A model generated the notes under the pieces. It had not been told where the DNA came from. It was given only the letters and a program-made list of their open reading frames with translations, and did no database searches. A stretch of 64,000 nt of DNA from contig NZ_JAVFWN010000019.1 of the NCBI RefSeq assembly GCF_030929495.1, positions 1-64,000 of the forward strand, in the 5' to 3' direction. Shown piece after piece: positions 28,979 to 36,983 of the stretch; the first letter of the stretch is position 1; each line of letters begins with the position of its first letter. Source of the stretch: Nocardioides sp. LHD-245 (lineage in GTDB: Bacteria > Actinomycetota > Actinomycetes > Propionibacteriales > Nocardioidaceae). The position numbers and the translations under genes are program-made.

Positions 28979-29718
28979 GCTGCACTCTCCTGAAGCTTGT
29001 GGGCGACACTCGCGTCGACCAGCCAGTTGAAGATCGGATCTGCTGCGAAGCACTCGGGGTGCCACTGGATGCCGACGACCGGGCGGTCGGCGACCTCGAA
29101 GGCCTCCACCACCCCGTCGCTCGCCCGGCCCGTGACCGCGACGTCACGACCGGGGCGATCGACGGCCTGGTGGTGGAAGGAGTTGACGAGGGCCTCGGGC
29201 CCGTAGAGCGACTCGAGCATCGAGCCGGCGGTGAAGGAGACGCCGTGCGACCGGTGGGCGCGCGGGTAGGCGTAGGACGCGTGGGACTCGCCCTGGCCGA
29301 TCGGCAGGTCCGCCACCAGCGTGCCGCCGAGCGCCACGTTGAGCAGCTGGGCACCGCGGCAGATGCCGAGCATCGGCACACCCGCGCCGAGCCCCTGCGC
29401 GGCGAGGTCCAGCTCGAACTGGTCGCGCAGCGGCTCGAGTCCGCCCGAGCGGGGATGGGGCACGCCGCCGTACCGGCGCGGGTCCACGTCGGCGCCGCCG
29501 ACGAAGATCACGCCGTCGACGAGGTCGAGGACGTCCTCGGGCCGCATGTCCAGCGGCAGGTGCAGGGGGATGCCGCCGGCGTCGATGACCGACGTCGCGT
29601 ACTCGCTCATGTAGATGTCGAGGGGCGCGTCGTCGAACCCCGCCGGTACGCCGATGACGCGCGCCGCCATACGCCGTCCGGTCAGCCCGATGACCGGACG
29701 GCTCCGGGGCCCCCTCAC
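28975..29718 (-). CDS. Gamma-glutamyl hydrolase, PuuD-like (class I glutamine amidotransferase fold)
   Basis: A 247-residue peptidase C26 protein. The nucleophile is Cys120 in GICRGAQLLN and the rest of the triad is in IQWHPE (His220, Glu222). PuuD-type enzymes cut the gamma-glutamyl amide at the end of the pathway, returning glutamate and freeing the oxidised amine product. The GTG start has GGAGGAGAGG directly upstream. It is the first gene of the four-gene operon and faces the divergent permease. Confidence 0.9.
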   Translation of the reverse strand: MRGPRSRPVIGLTGRRMAARVIGVPAGFDDAPLDIYMSEYATSVIDAGGIPLHLPLDMRPEDVLDLVDGVIFVGGADVDPRRYGGVPHPRSGGLEPLRDQFELDLAAQGLGAGVPMLGICRGAQLLNVALGGTLVADLPIGQGESHASYAYPRAHRSHGVSFTAGSMLESLYGPEALVNSFHHQAVDRPGRDVAVTGRASDGVVEAFEVADRPVVGIQWHPECFAADPIFNWLVDASVAHKLQESAA

Positions 29719-29836
29719 CGCCTCTCCTCCGCGGCGTCCCCGCCGCCCGCCGCCTGACGGCGTCCTGAGCCTCGTCGGCCAACCATGACCACCCTCCTGT
29801 CGTTCCGAGGCGACACGATCGCCTGCATTGGCACAT

Positions 29837-29854
29837 ATGGTAGACCAATGGGCC
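29837..29854 (-). promoter_or_regulatory. -10 box and flanking operator element of the puuD-like operon
   Basis: On the minus strand the 14-mer GGCCCATTGGTCTA (29841-29854) leads directly into TACCAT (29837-29842), a -10 box for the four-gene catabolic operon with an untranslated leader of about 110 nt. TGGTAGACCA (29838-29847) is also a short palindrome of the kind bound by FadR-type GntR proteins. The same element recurs inverted at 29957-29970. Confidence 0.6.
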
Positions 29855-29956
29855 AGCGCGGTCCAGCATCACGTCAAGATCGGTCCGTTCCTCGACTATC
29901 CCCTGCCTGTCCCGCCGGAGGCGCGGAAGAAAAGTTCTTGCGCAAACGCTCGCCAT

Positions 29957-29974
29957 GGGCCATTGGTCTATATT
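29957..29974 (+). promoter_or_regulatory. -10 box and flanking operator element of the permease promoter
   Basis: GGGCCATTGGTCTA (29957-29970) agrees at 13 of 14 positions with the inverted element at 29841-29854 and again runs straight into a -10 box, TATATT (29969-29974), sharing its first TA. The identical placement at both divergent promoters points to a common regulator, most simply the GntR protein encoded at 31471. There is no good -35 at the usual spacing, which would fit an activator-dependent or tightly controlled promoter. Confidence 0.6.
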
Positions 29975-29976
29975 AC

Positions 29977-30001
29977 GGTCCATGCCATCAATACATGGAC
30001 C
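29977..30001 (+). promoter_or_regulatory. 8-bp palindrome in the permease leader
   Basis: GGTCCATG (29977-29984) and CATGGACC (29994-30001) are exact inverted repeats with a 9-nt spacer. The pair begins 3 nt after the -10 box, around the expected transcription start, and ends 14 nt before the permease ATG. It could be a second operator or a leader hairpin just before the ribosome site. Confidence 0.55.
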
Positions 30002-30015
30002 ACCGAGGAGAACCC

Positions 30016-31458
30016 ATGACGGCACCACGGCGAGACTCCCTCAAGGCCGACAGCATCACCCCCTGGGGCATCGTGTTCATGGTCGTCGCGACCGCGGCGC
30101 CACTGACCGCCATGGCCACCGCCCTGCCCCTGGTCGTGGGGTTCGGCAACGGCGTGGCCGCGCCCGGCACCTTCCTGCTCGTCGCGGTCGTCCTCGCGCT
30201 CTTCGCTGTCGGCTACACCTCGATGAGCGCCCACGTGGTCAACGCGGGCGCGTTCTACGCCTACATCAGCGCCGGGCTCGGACGACGGATCGGCATGGCC
30301 GCCGGACTGGTCGCGGTCGTCGCCTACAACGTGCTCACGATCTACGTCGTGGGTCTCATCGGCTACTTCTCCCAGCAGACCTTCGAAGCGCAACTGGGAC
30401 TCGACCTGCCGTGGTGGCTGTTCTCGGCCGTCGCCCTCACGATCGCGCTGGTCATCGGGGTCCGCGGCGTCGAGCTGAACGTCCGGGCCCTCGGAGTCAT
30501 CCTGCTCATCGAGACCGGAGTCCTGGTGCTCTTCGACCTCGTGGCCGTCGCCCGGCACGGACTGGACGTCCTGCCGGCGGAGTCGTTCTCGCCGAGCGAG
30601 GTCGTGTCCGGCTCCCCCGGCCTGGCGCTGCTCTTCGCGGTGACCTGCTTCATCGGCTTCGAGGCGACCGCGATCTTCGGCGAGGAGGCGCGCGACCCCC
30701 ACCGGACCGTGCCGAAGGCGACGTATCTGGCGATCAGCGTGATCGGCACGCTCTACGTGCTGACGGCGTGGATCCTCGTGGGCACCAACGGCGGCACGGA
30801 CGCCGGGAGCGTGGCCGCCGCCGACCCGGGCGCCTTCACCATCGACGCGATGGCCTCGGTGCTCGGCGACGGCTCGACCACGGTGATCGACTGGCTGTTG
30901 CTCACGAGTCTGCTGGCCGTGCTGATGGCCCTGCACAACATGTCGTCGCGCTACCTCATGGCCTTCGGCCGCGAGGGGGTGCTCCCGCGCTACCTCGCCC
31001 GCACCCACCCGGAGCGGCAGACGCCGCAGGCCGCGGGGATCACCCAGGCCGCCATCGTCGCCCTCGCCGCTCTGGTCTACGTGGTCGCCGGCGCGGACCC
31101 CTACGTCGACCTCGGCTCACAGGCCGCCGGGATCGGCTCGCTGTCCGTCATCATCCTCATGGCCCTGTGCTCGTTCTCGGTCCCGTTCTACTTCCGTCGC
31201 CGCGGAGCCGTGCGTCCGTGGCATCACGTGATCGCCCCCGTCGCCGCCGCCCTGGCACTGGCCTACTTCGCCTTCGTGATCCTCGACAACTACGCGGTCG
31301 TGACCGGCAGCGACTCCGACCTCGTCAACGCCATGCCCGTGCTGATCCTCGCGACGGCGGTCGTGGGCTTCGTGATCGGATCCCGTCAGCGACGGGCACC
31401 GATTCTCGACGCCGTGGGGCAGGGAGACCAAGCGGAGTCACCGACCCCGACACCCTAG
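30016..31458 (+). CDS. APC-superfamily amine/amino acid permease
   Basis: A 480-residue integral membrane protein with about 12 hydrophobic helices and the APC signature region in helix 1 (SITPWGIVFMVVATAAPL). The conserved FIGFEATAIFGEEARDPHRTVPKA loop is typical of PuuP-like and amino-acid/amine permeases. It should import the substrate of the adjacent gamma-glutamylation enzymes. GAGGAG lies 6 nt before the ATG. The GntR gene follows 12 bp later, so transporter and regulator share a transcript. Confidence 0.9.
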   Translation: MTAPRRDSLKADSITPWGIVFMVVATAAPLTAMATALPLVVGFGNGVAAPGTFLLVAVVLALFAVGYTSMSAHVVNAGAFYAYISAGLGRRIGMAAGLVAVVAYNVLTIYVVGLIGYFSQQTFEAQLGLDLPWWLFSAVALTIALVIGVRGVELNVRALGVILLIETGVLVLFDLVAVARHGLDVLPAESFSPSEVVSGSPGLALLFAVTCFIGFEATAIFGEEARDPHRTVPKATYLAISVIGTLYVLTAWILVGTNGGTDAGSVAAADPGAFTIDAMASVLGDGSTTVIDWLLLTSLLAVLMALHNMSSRYLMAFGREGVLPRYLARTHPERQTPQAAGITQAAIVALAALVYVVAGADPYVDLGSQAAGIGSLSVIILMALCSFSVPFYFRRRGAVRPWHHVIAPVAAALALAYFAFVILDNYAVVTGSDSDLVNAMPVLILATAVVGFVIGSRQRRAPILDAVGQGDQAESPTPTP

Positions 31459-31470
31459 GATGACCTCGTC

Positions 31471-32193
31471 ATGGCCGACACACCGCTGGTGCGCACTCCC
31501 GCGACCCTTCGCCCCGATCACCCGCTCGCGGGCTACGCCGACGTCGTCGATCTGATCCGTCGCGAGATCTCGCTGGGCCGTCTGCTGCCGGGGGACAAGC
31601 TGCCCGCCGAGCGCAAGCTCGCCGAGCGGCTCGGAGTGGCGCGGGAGACCCTTCGCCAGGCGTTCCGGGTCCTGGAGGGCAGCGGTCAGATCCAGATCGT
31701 GCGCGGCAATGCGGGCGGGGCGATCATCCAGGACAACAGCGTCGCCCCGGAGGTTGCGCTCCACGAGCTGCGTCAGCGTCGGACCGCGCTGCTGAGCCTC
31801 ATCGAGTTCCGTCGCGAACTCGAGTCGGTCGCCGCCCGGCTCTCCGCAACGCGGCGCACCGAGGACGATCTCGCCGAGATGCGGCTCGCCCAGGAGGCCC
31901 TGCGCGCCGTCGGCAACAAGGACGAGTTCCGTCGCGCGGACACCGTCTTCCACCTCGCCGTGGCGCGCGCCGCGGGCAATCAACATCTCGCGGCCGCGAT
32001 CGAGGACAGCCGTGCCAGCATGTTCCAACCCGTCGACTTGGCCGACTTCGAGGTCATCAAGGAGTCGAGCCACTCCCAGCACCAGTTCGTGCTCGACCTG
32101 ATCGCCGAAGGTGACGGCGAGGCGGCCTCGGCGGCGATGCGGCGCCATATCGACTCCTCCCGCGACGACATACTGCGTCTCATCGACGGGTGA
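31471..32193 (+). CDS. GntR-family (FadR-type, FCD domain) regulator
   Basis: A 240-residue regulator. Residues about 22-90 form the winged helix (LIRREISLGRLLPGDKLPAERKLAERLGVARETLRQAFRVLEGSGQI). The remainder is the all-helical FCD effector domain with FRRADTVFHLAVARAAGN and a C-terminal HQFVLDLIAEGD...MRRHI, whose Asp and His residues usually bind a metal and acid ligand. It is downstream of the permease and probably controls both the permease and the divergent catabolic operon through the inverted elements at 29841 and 29957. Confidence 0.92.
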   Translation: MADTPLVRTPATLRPDHPLAGYADVVDLIRREISLGRLLPGDKLPAERKLAERLGVARETLRQAFRVLEGSGQIQIVRGNAGGAIIQDNSVAPEVALHELRQRRTALLSLIEFRRELESVAARLSATRRTEDDLAEMRLAQEALRAVGNKDEFRRADTVFHLAVARAAGNQHLAAAIEDSRASMFQPVDLADFEVIKESSHSQHQFVLDLIAEGDGEAASAAMRRHIDSSRDDILRLIDG

Positions 32194-32237
32194 CGGGGGC
32201 TACGGCACCATTCACGGTCGAGCCGACCCGTCGACGT

Positions 32238-33836
32238 TCAGCCGACCGAGCGCTCCCCTGTCCAGAATCGGGCGCGCAGCGCCTTCTTGTCCGGCTTCCC
32301 GAGCGCCGTCAGCGGCAGCGCGTCGGCCGCGATGACGTCCTTCGGCGCCTGCACCGAGCCCTTCCGCTCCTTGACGGCCTCCTTGATCTCCGCGACGACC
32401 TCGTCGGTCAGCTCGAAGCCGTCGCGCAGGACGACGACGGCGGTCACCGCCTCGCCGAACTTCTCGTGCGGGGTGCCGATGACGCCGACCTGGGCGATCG
32501 CCGGGTGCTCGGCGATGACGTCCTCCACCTCACGGGGGAACACGTTGAAGCCGCCCGTCACGATCATGTCCTTGGTGCGGTCGACGATGTACCAGAAGCC
32601 GTCCTCGTCCTCGCGCGCCACGTCACCGGTGTGCATCCAGCCGTCGCGGAAGGTCTCCGAGGTCTCGGCCTCACGCTGCCAGTAGCCGGCGGCCAGCAGC
32701 GGGCCCGCGACGCAGATCTCGCCCGGCTCGCCCTGCTTCACCGGCTCGCCGGCCTCGTCGAGCAGCGCGGCGCGCAGGTACGCCGAGGGGCGGCCGCACG
32801 ACGTCAGCCGGCTCTCGACCGGCCTGCCCTCCGCATCCACGTGGTCGCCCTTCGGGAAGTAGCTGATCACCATCGGCGCCTCGGACTGTCCGTAGTACTG
32901 GGCGAAGACCGGGCCGAACCGCTCGATCGCCTCCTTCAGCCGGACCGGGTTGATCGCCGACGCGCCGTAGTAGACGGTCTCGAGCGAGGAGAGGTCGCGC
33001 GTGTGGGAGTCCGGATGGTCCATCAGCGCGTAGAGCATGGTCGGCACCAGCATCAGCGAGTTGATCCGCTTCTCCTCGATGGTGCGCAGCACCTCGGCCG
33101 GGTCGAAGCGCGAGGAGACGAAGAGCGTGCCGCCCTTGAGCACGACTGGGACGAAGAACGCGGCCCCGGCGTGCGACAGCGGGGTGCACATGAGGAAGCG
33201 CGGCTCCTCGGGCCACTCCCACTCGGCCATCTGGACCTGCGCCATCGTGGAGAAGGCGCGCACCGTGCCGATGACACCCTTCGGTTTGCCGGTCGTGCCA
33301 CCGGTGTAGGTGATCGAGGTGATGTGGTCGGGCTCGAGGAGGGCGGCCCGGAACGGCTGCGGCTCGAAGGACGCCGCCACCTCGGCGAGGTCGGTGCCGA
33401 CGTCCGCGAGCTCCGGCGGCACGGGCCCGATGGTCAACACCTGCTTGAGCCCGGGGCACTTACCGAGCAGTTCGACGGCCCGGCCCGCGAAGTACGGGTC
33501 GATGACCAGCGTCGTGATGCCGGCGTCGTTGATGACGTAGGCGTGGTCGTCGGCCGAGCCGAGCGGGTGCAGCGAGGTGCGCTGGAAGCCCTGGGTCTGG
33601 CCTGCACCGAGGATGAAGAGGACCTCGGGCCGGTTCAGCGCGAGCAGCGCGCCCGGTGTGCCCCGTCCCGCACCGAGGGACTCGAACGCCTGGATGTACT
33701 GGGAGATCCGGTCCGCCGTCTCCTTGCCCGTCAAGGTGACGTCGCCCAGGTGCACGATCGGGCGGTGCGCGTGGCGCTTGAGGGCCGCGACCATCAGGTG
33801 GCCGTTGTGGGCAGCGGTGTGAAGCGTGTCGGTCAC
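32238..33836 (-). CDS. fadD8: Acyl-CoA synthetase, FadD8-like, under a KstR-type operator
   Basis: A 532-residue AMP-forming CoA ligase. Landmarks are THNGHL-like AAHNGHLMVAALKRH at the N-terminus, ITYTGGTTGKPKGVIG, YYGQSEAPMV, HTGDVAREDEDGFW, GGFNVFPREVEDV and PLTALGKPDKKALRARFW; together these closely follow mycobacterial FadD8 as I remember it. No substrate has been shown for FadD8. A perfect KstR-type palindrome and a TAGTCT -10 box (33843-33848) sit just before the GTG, which implies a leaderless transcript and a role in sterol-derived acid activation. Confidence 0.85.
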   Translation of the reverse strand: MTDTLHTAAHNGHLMVAALKRHAHRPIVHLGDVTLTGKETADRISQYIQAFESLGAGRGTPGALLALNRPEVLFILGAGQTQGFQRTSLHPLGSADDHAYVINDAGITTLVIDPYFAGRAVELLGKCPGLKQVLTIGPVPPELADVGTDLAEVAASFEPQPFRAALLEPDHITSITYTGGTTGKPKGVIGTVRAFSTMAQVQMAEWEWPEEPRFLMCTPLSHAGAAFFVPVVLKGGTLFVSSRFDPAEVLRTIEEKRINSLMLVPTMLYALMDHPDSHTRDLSSLETVYYGASAINPVRLKEAIERFGPVFAQYYGQSEAPMVISYFPKGDHVDAEGRPVESRLTSCGRPSAYLRAALLDEAGEPVKQGEPGEICVAGPLLAAGYWQREAETSETFRDGWMHTGDVAREDEDGFWYIVDRTKDMIVTGGFNVFPREVEDVIAEHPAIAQVGVIGTPHEKFGEAVTAVVVLRDGFELTDEVVAEIKEAVKERKGSVQAPKDVIAADALPLTALGKPDKKALRARFWTGERSVG

Positions 33837-33846
33837 CCCGACAGAC

Positions 33847-33860
33847 TAGAACGTGTTCTA
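33847..33860. promoter_or_regulatory. KstR-type operator upstream of fadD8
   Basis: TAGAACGTGTTCTA is a perfect palindrome and an exact match to TnnAACnnGTTnnA. It overlaps the first bases of the leaderless fadD8 -10 box (33843-33848) and is 26 bp upstream of the divergent small membrane protein gene, which may therefore share the control. Confidence 0.9.
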
Positions 33861-33886
33861 TTCGCTGGGCAAGGAGAATGCCGGGC

Positions 33887-34402
33887 ATGACCGACTCCCG
33901 CCGGCCGGACGAGCACTCCGCCGAAGTCACCGCCATCCGCCTGCACGAACGGATCTACGTCACCTTCACCAGTCTCGCCGTGATCCTCACCCTGGGCCTC
34001 CATGCCGACGGCCTGGGCGCCGGCGAGGCGGCACTGACCCTGGTGGTCAGCGCGCTGGGCACGGTCCTGGCCGCCTATGCCGCCGATCTGATGTCCCATG
34101 TCGTCGTGCGCGGCGGTTTCCCGAGCGATGCCGAGGGACGCACGATGCGCGGCGCGAGCATCGGCGCCCTCAGCGTGACCGTCCCGCCCCTGCTCGCGAT
34201 CGGCCTGGCCGGACTGGACCTGTACCGCGTGGAGACCGCCCTCCACGTCGCGACGGCGATCCTGGTCGGCACACTGGGCCTGGTCGCCTGGCTCGGCGTA
34301 CGCCGCGCCCACGGACTCGCGCCCGCGCAGCGCCTGGTCGCCCTGGGCGCGATGGTGCTGCTCGGCGTCGTCGTGGTCGGCCTGAAGCTCCTCGCCCACT
34401 GA
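33887..34402 (+). CDS. Small integral membrane protein
   Basis: A 171-residue hydrophobic protein with four predicted helices: about 25-42 (VTFTSLAVILTLGLHAD), 47-70 (ALTLVVSALGTVLAAYAADL), 95-115 (IGALSVTVPPLLAIGLAGL) and 120-170. No family recognised. The ATG at 33887 is preferred because AAGGAG lies 10 nt upstream; an ATG three codons earlier would be only 1 nt from it. It is divergent from fadD8 and next to its KstR-type operator, so it could be sterol-regulated. Confidence 0.7.
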   Translation: MTDSRRPDEHSAEVTAIRLHERIYVTFTSLAVILTLGLHADGLGAGEAALTLVVSALGTVLAAYAADLMSHVVVRGGFPSDAEGRTMRGASIGALSVTVPPLLAIGLAGLDLYRVETALHVATAILVGTLGLVAWLGVRRAHGLAPAQRLVALGAMVLLGVVVVGLKLLAH

Positions 34403-34414
34403 CCGCGGCGCGGC

Positions 34415-34804
34415 TCAGCTCGCCGGGCGCCGCTCGACCGGCGCGATCAGCGGTCGCACGCCGCCCAGCCGCCGATGGAAGCGGACCTGGTCGGCATGGG
34501 CGTCGAGCAGCTGCCACAGTGCGCGGTGGGCGGACCACGGCAGGGGGTCGTCGCCGCTGCCCCAGCGCTCGCCGAAACTGATCCACACCGGGACCCAGGC
34601 CACCGCGCAGTCCCAGGCGCCGCGCTGCGCCTCGAGCAGCCGGCGGCGTACCTGGAACTCCGTGCGCGGCCCGTCGACGCAGATCGGCGCCGAGCGCACC
34701 GGCCACACCCACAGGTCGAGCTCGACCAGCTCCAGCTCGAGGTCCGGCAGCAGGACGGGATCGACCAGCACCGTGGCGACGTTCTCGTGCGGCTCGCGCC
34801 TCAT
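34415..34804 (-). CDS. Hypothetical protein
   Basis: A 129-residue soluble protein rich in Trp (WVWP, WDCAVAWVPVWISF, ALWQLLDAH). No signal peptide or membrane segment and no family recognised. It has an ATG start and lies convergent to the small membrane protein gene (12 bp) and upstream of the LLM-type gene end on the same strand. It reads like a true coding region by codon bias, but evidence is limited to that and length. Confidence 0.55.
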   Translation of the reverse strand: MRREPHENVATVLVDPVLLPDLELELVELDLWVWPVRSAPICVDGPRTEFQVRRRLLEAQRGAWDCAVAWVPVWISFGERWGSGDDPLPWSAHRALWQLLDAHADQVRFHRRLGGVRPLIAPVERRPAS

Positions 34805-34868
34805 GCGGAGACGGTAGCCCGCGCCGCCGACAGGCGACAGGGTGCCACGCGTGTCCGAGCGGTGGACA

Positions 34869-35927
34869 TCAGGCGAGCAGGTCGGCGATCCCCCGGATCT
34901 CCGCCGCGCTGCGACAGGACAGGAGCAGCGTGGTCACGCCGGTCTCCTCCCACTGGGCCACCCGCTCCTTGACCTCCGACGGCGTGCCGATGATGTGCAT
35001 GTCGTCGACGAGCTCGTCGGGGATGAGCGCGGTGGCCTTGTCCTTCTCACCGGACAGGTACAGCTCCTGCACCTCGTCGGCAAGCTCGCCGTACCCCATC
35101 CGCGTGAAGACCTGGTGGTGGAAGTTCTGCTCCTTGGCGCCCATGCCCCCCATGTAGAGCGAGACGAACGGCTTCATGCCGTCGATGACCAACTGCTTCT
35201 CCGCGGGCGTGTCGACCACCTGGAGGTGACAGGTCGCGGCGATCTCGAAGGAGGCCCGCCCCAATCCATCGGGTCCGTGCCGCGCGCCCGGTCGGGCGAA
35301 GCCCTCGTCCAGCCACGGCTGGTACATGCCGGCACTCTTGGGCGTGTAGAAGATCGGGATCCAGCCGTCGGCGATCTCCGCGGTCTGGGCCACGTTCTTC
35401 GGCCCCTCGGCGCCGAGCCAGATCGGCAGGTCCGCACGCAGCGGGTGCACGATCGGCTTGAGCGGCTTGCCGAGGCCGACCGCCCCCGGGCCGCCGTAGG
35501 GCAGCGGATGGTGCGGGCCGTCATTGGTCACCGGCGCCTCGCGCGCCAGCACCTGGCGGATGATCGAGACCACCTCGCGGGTGCGGGCGAGCGGCTTCGA
35601 GAAGGGCACGCCGTACCAGCCCTCGACGACCTGGGGACCACTCACGCCCATGCCGAGGATCACCCGGCCGCCGGTGAGGTGGTCGAGGGTCAGCGCGTGC
35701 ATGGCGATCGAGGCAGGAGTCCTGCCCGACATCTGGACGATCGATGTGCCGAGCCGGATCCGCGAGGTCTCGCGACCCCACCAGGCCAATGGCGTGAAGG
35801 CGTCGCTCCCCCAGGCCTCGGCGGTGAAGATCGCGTCGAAGCCCGCATCCTCCGCCGCGGCGACGAGCTCGCCGACCCCCTGCGGCGGCTGCGCGGACCA
35901 GTACCCCAGCTGCAAGCCCAGTTTCAT
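34869..35927 (-). CDS. LLM-class F420-dependent oxidoreductase (Rv3520c-like)
   Basis: A 352-residue luciferase-like monooxygenase-fold protein. MKLGLQLGYW at the start, GTSIVQMSGRTPASIAMHALTLDHLTGGR and GMGVSGPQVVEGWYG are hallmarks of the F420-dependent branch. It corresponds in context to Rv3520c, which sits divergently before Rv3521-ltp4-ltp3 in M. tuberculosis and is part of the KstR regulon with unknown reaction. Starts at 35936 or 35939 (adding 3-4 residues) are also possible. Two KstR-type sites lie 36-71 nt upstream. It probably reduces or oxidises a sterol intermediate (inference). Confidence 0.88.
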   Translation of the reverse strand: MKLGLQLGYWSAQPPQGVGELVAAAEDAGFDAIFTAEAWGSDAFTPLAWWGRETSRIRLGTSIVQMSGRTPASIAMHALTLDHLTGGRVILGMGVSGPQVVEGWYGVPFSKPLARTREVVSIIRQVLAREAPVTNDGPHHPLPYGGPGAVGLGKPLKPIVHPLRADLPIWLGAEGPKNVAQTAEIADGWIPIFYTPKSAGMYQPWLDEGFARPGARHGPDGLGRASFEIAATCHLQVVDTPAEKQLVIDGMKPFVSLYMGGMGAKEQNFHHQVFTRMGYGELADEVQELYLSGEKDKATALIPDELVDDMHIIGTPSEVKERVAQWEETGVTTLLLSCRSAAEIRGIADLLA

Positions 35928-35962
35928 GCCTCGCATCATGACGGATCGACCAGATCCATTTC

Positions 35963-35976
35963 TAGAACGTGTTTCA
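35963..35976. promoter_or_regulatory. KstR-type operator, site 1 of the LLM/DUF35 control region
   Basis: TAGAACGTGTTTCA matches TnnAACnnGTTnnA exactly. Its centre is 22 bp (two helical turns) from the second site at 35985-35998, so two dimers could bind the same DNA face. Confidence 0.87.
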
Positions 35977-35984
35977 CTTTTTGC

Positions 35985-35998
35985 CAGAACATGTTTCA
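35985..35998. promoter_or_regulatory. KstR-type operator, site 2 of the LLM/DUF35 control region
   Basis: CAGAACATGTTTCA matches the KstR consensus except for C in place of the first T. It ends 9 bp before the DUF35 gene ATG, so it should cover that gene's core promoter. Together with site 1 it is the only tandem pair in the window. Confidence 0.75.
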
Positions 35999-36007
35999 CT
36001 TCGGGTC

Positions 36008-36973
36008 ATGAGGCGCCACCCCCAGGATCGAACACTGTCGGCACCGGTGACGGTGTCCTTCGACTACACCCGCTCGGTCGGCCCGGTGCTCGGCCGCTTC
36101 CTCACCGGGCTCCGCGACGGACAGTTCGTCGGCGCCCGGCTCAGCGACGGCCGCGTCGTCGTACCGCCACCGGAGTTCGACCCGGTCACCCACCGGGCCA
36201 CGGCCGACTTCGTCGACGTCGCCGAGACCGGCACCGTCACCTCGTGGACCTGGGTGAGCGAGCCCGTCGCCGGCCAGCCGTTCGACCGGCCGTTCGCCTT
36301 CGCCCTGGTGACCCTCGACGGCACGGACGCACCGCTGCTGCACGCCGTCGACGTCGCGAGCCCCGACGAGATCAGCACCGGCCTGAAGGTCCGCGCCCGC
36401 TGGGCCACCGAGCGCACCGGTGCCATCACCGACGTGGTCTTCGTCCCCGACACCGGTACGGCAGCCCCGGCCGCCCCGGTCGCCGGCGAGGGCGAGGTCA
36501 CCGGCATCGTGACGCCGGTCAGTCTCGACTACACCTACGCCGCCTCGCCCGAGGAGTCGGCCTTCTTCCGCGGGCTCGCCGAGGGCCGGCTCGTCGCCCA
36601 GCGGTGCCCGCAGTGCCGCAAGGTCTACGTGCCACCGCGGCCGGCCTGCCCGGTCGACGGCGTGCCGACGGTCGAGGAGATCGAGCTGTCCGACACCGGG
36701 ACCGTCACGACCTTCTGCATCGTCAACGTGCCGTTCCTGGGGCAGAAGATCACACCGCCGTACGTGTCGGCCTACATCCTGCTCGACGGCGCGGACATCG
36801 CGCTGCAGCACCTGATCCTCGACATCCCGGTCGAGGAGATCCGGATGGGCCTGCGGGTCAAGGCGGTCTGGAAGCCCCGCGAGGAGTGGGGCACCACGAT
36901 CGAGAACATCAGCCACTTCGCGCCGACCGGTGACGCCGACGCGGACTACGACACCTACAAGCACCACCTATGA
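36008..36973 (+). CDS. Tandem DUF35/OB-fold protein (Rv3521-like), partner of steroid thiolase-like aldolases
   Basis: A 321-residue protein with two OB-type domains. The C-terminal one begins with a rubredoxin-like zinc ribbon (CPQCRKVYVPPRPACP) followed by an OB fold (GTVTTFCIVNVPF); the N-terminal half repeats the pattern without the cysteines. DUF35 proteins bind SCP2-thiolase-like partners; in the well-studied steroid case the DUF35 part of ChsH2 binds the aldolase Ltp2. It directly precedes ltp4 and ltp3, as Rv3521 does, so it is probably their docking subunit. ATG at 36008; no ribosome site, so possibly leaderless. Confidence 0.85.
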   Translation: MRRHPQDRTLSAPVTVSFDYTRSVGPVLGRFLTGLRDGQFVGARLSDGRVVVPPPEFDPVTHRATADFVDVAETGTVTSWTWVSEPVAGQPFDRPFAFALVTLDGTDAPLLHAVDVASPDEISTGLKVRARWATERTGAITDVVFVPDTGTAAPAAPVAGEGEVTGIVTPVSLDYTYAASPEESAFFRGLAEGRLVAQRCPQCRKVYVPPRPACPVDGVPTVEEIELSDTGTVTTFCIVNVPFLGQKITPPYVSAYILLDGADIALQHLILDIPVEEIRMGLRVKAVWKPREEWGTTIENISHFAPTGDADADYDTYKHHL

Positions 36974-36983
36974 GACTTGGCCG

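Noticed and set aside
28208..29065. Longer start for the short-chain dehydrogenase at 29065
   Set aside because: It would overlap the gamma-glutamyl hydrolase gene by 90 bp; the ATG at 28978 overlaps its stop as ATGA and gives the normal SDR N-terminus.
29828..30019. A 63-codon open frame across the divergent puuD/permease promoter region
   Set aside because: It spans both -10 boxes, the inverted elements and the permease ribosome site, and its peptide has no recognisable features; it is regulatory DNA.
32538..32551. GGGAACACGTTGAA inside the fadD8-like gene
   Set aside because: It lacks the first T and encodes the GFNVFPREVE motif of acyl-CoA ligases, so the AAC-AC-GTT core is incidental.
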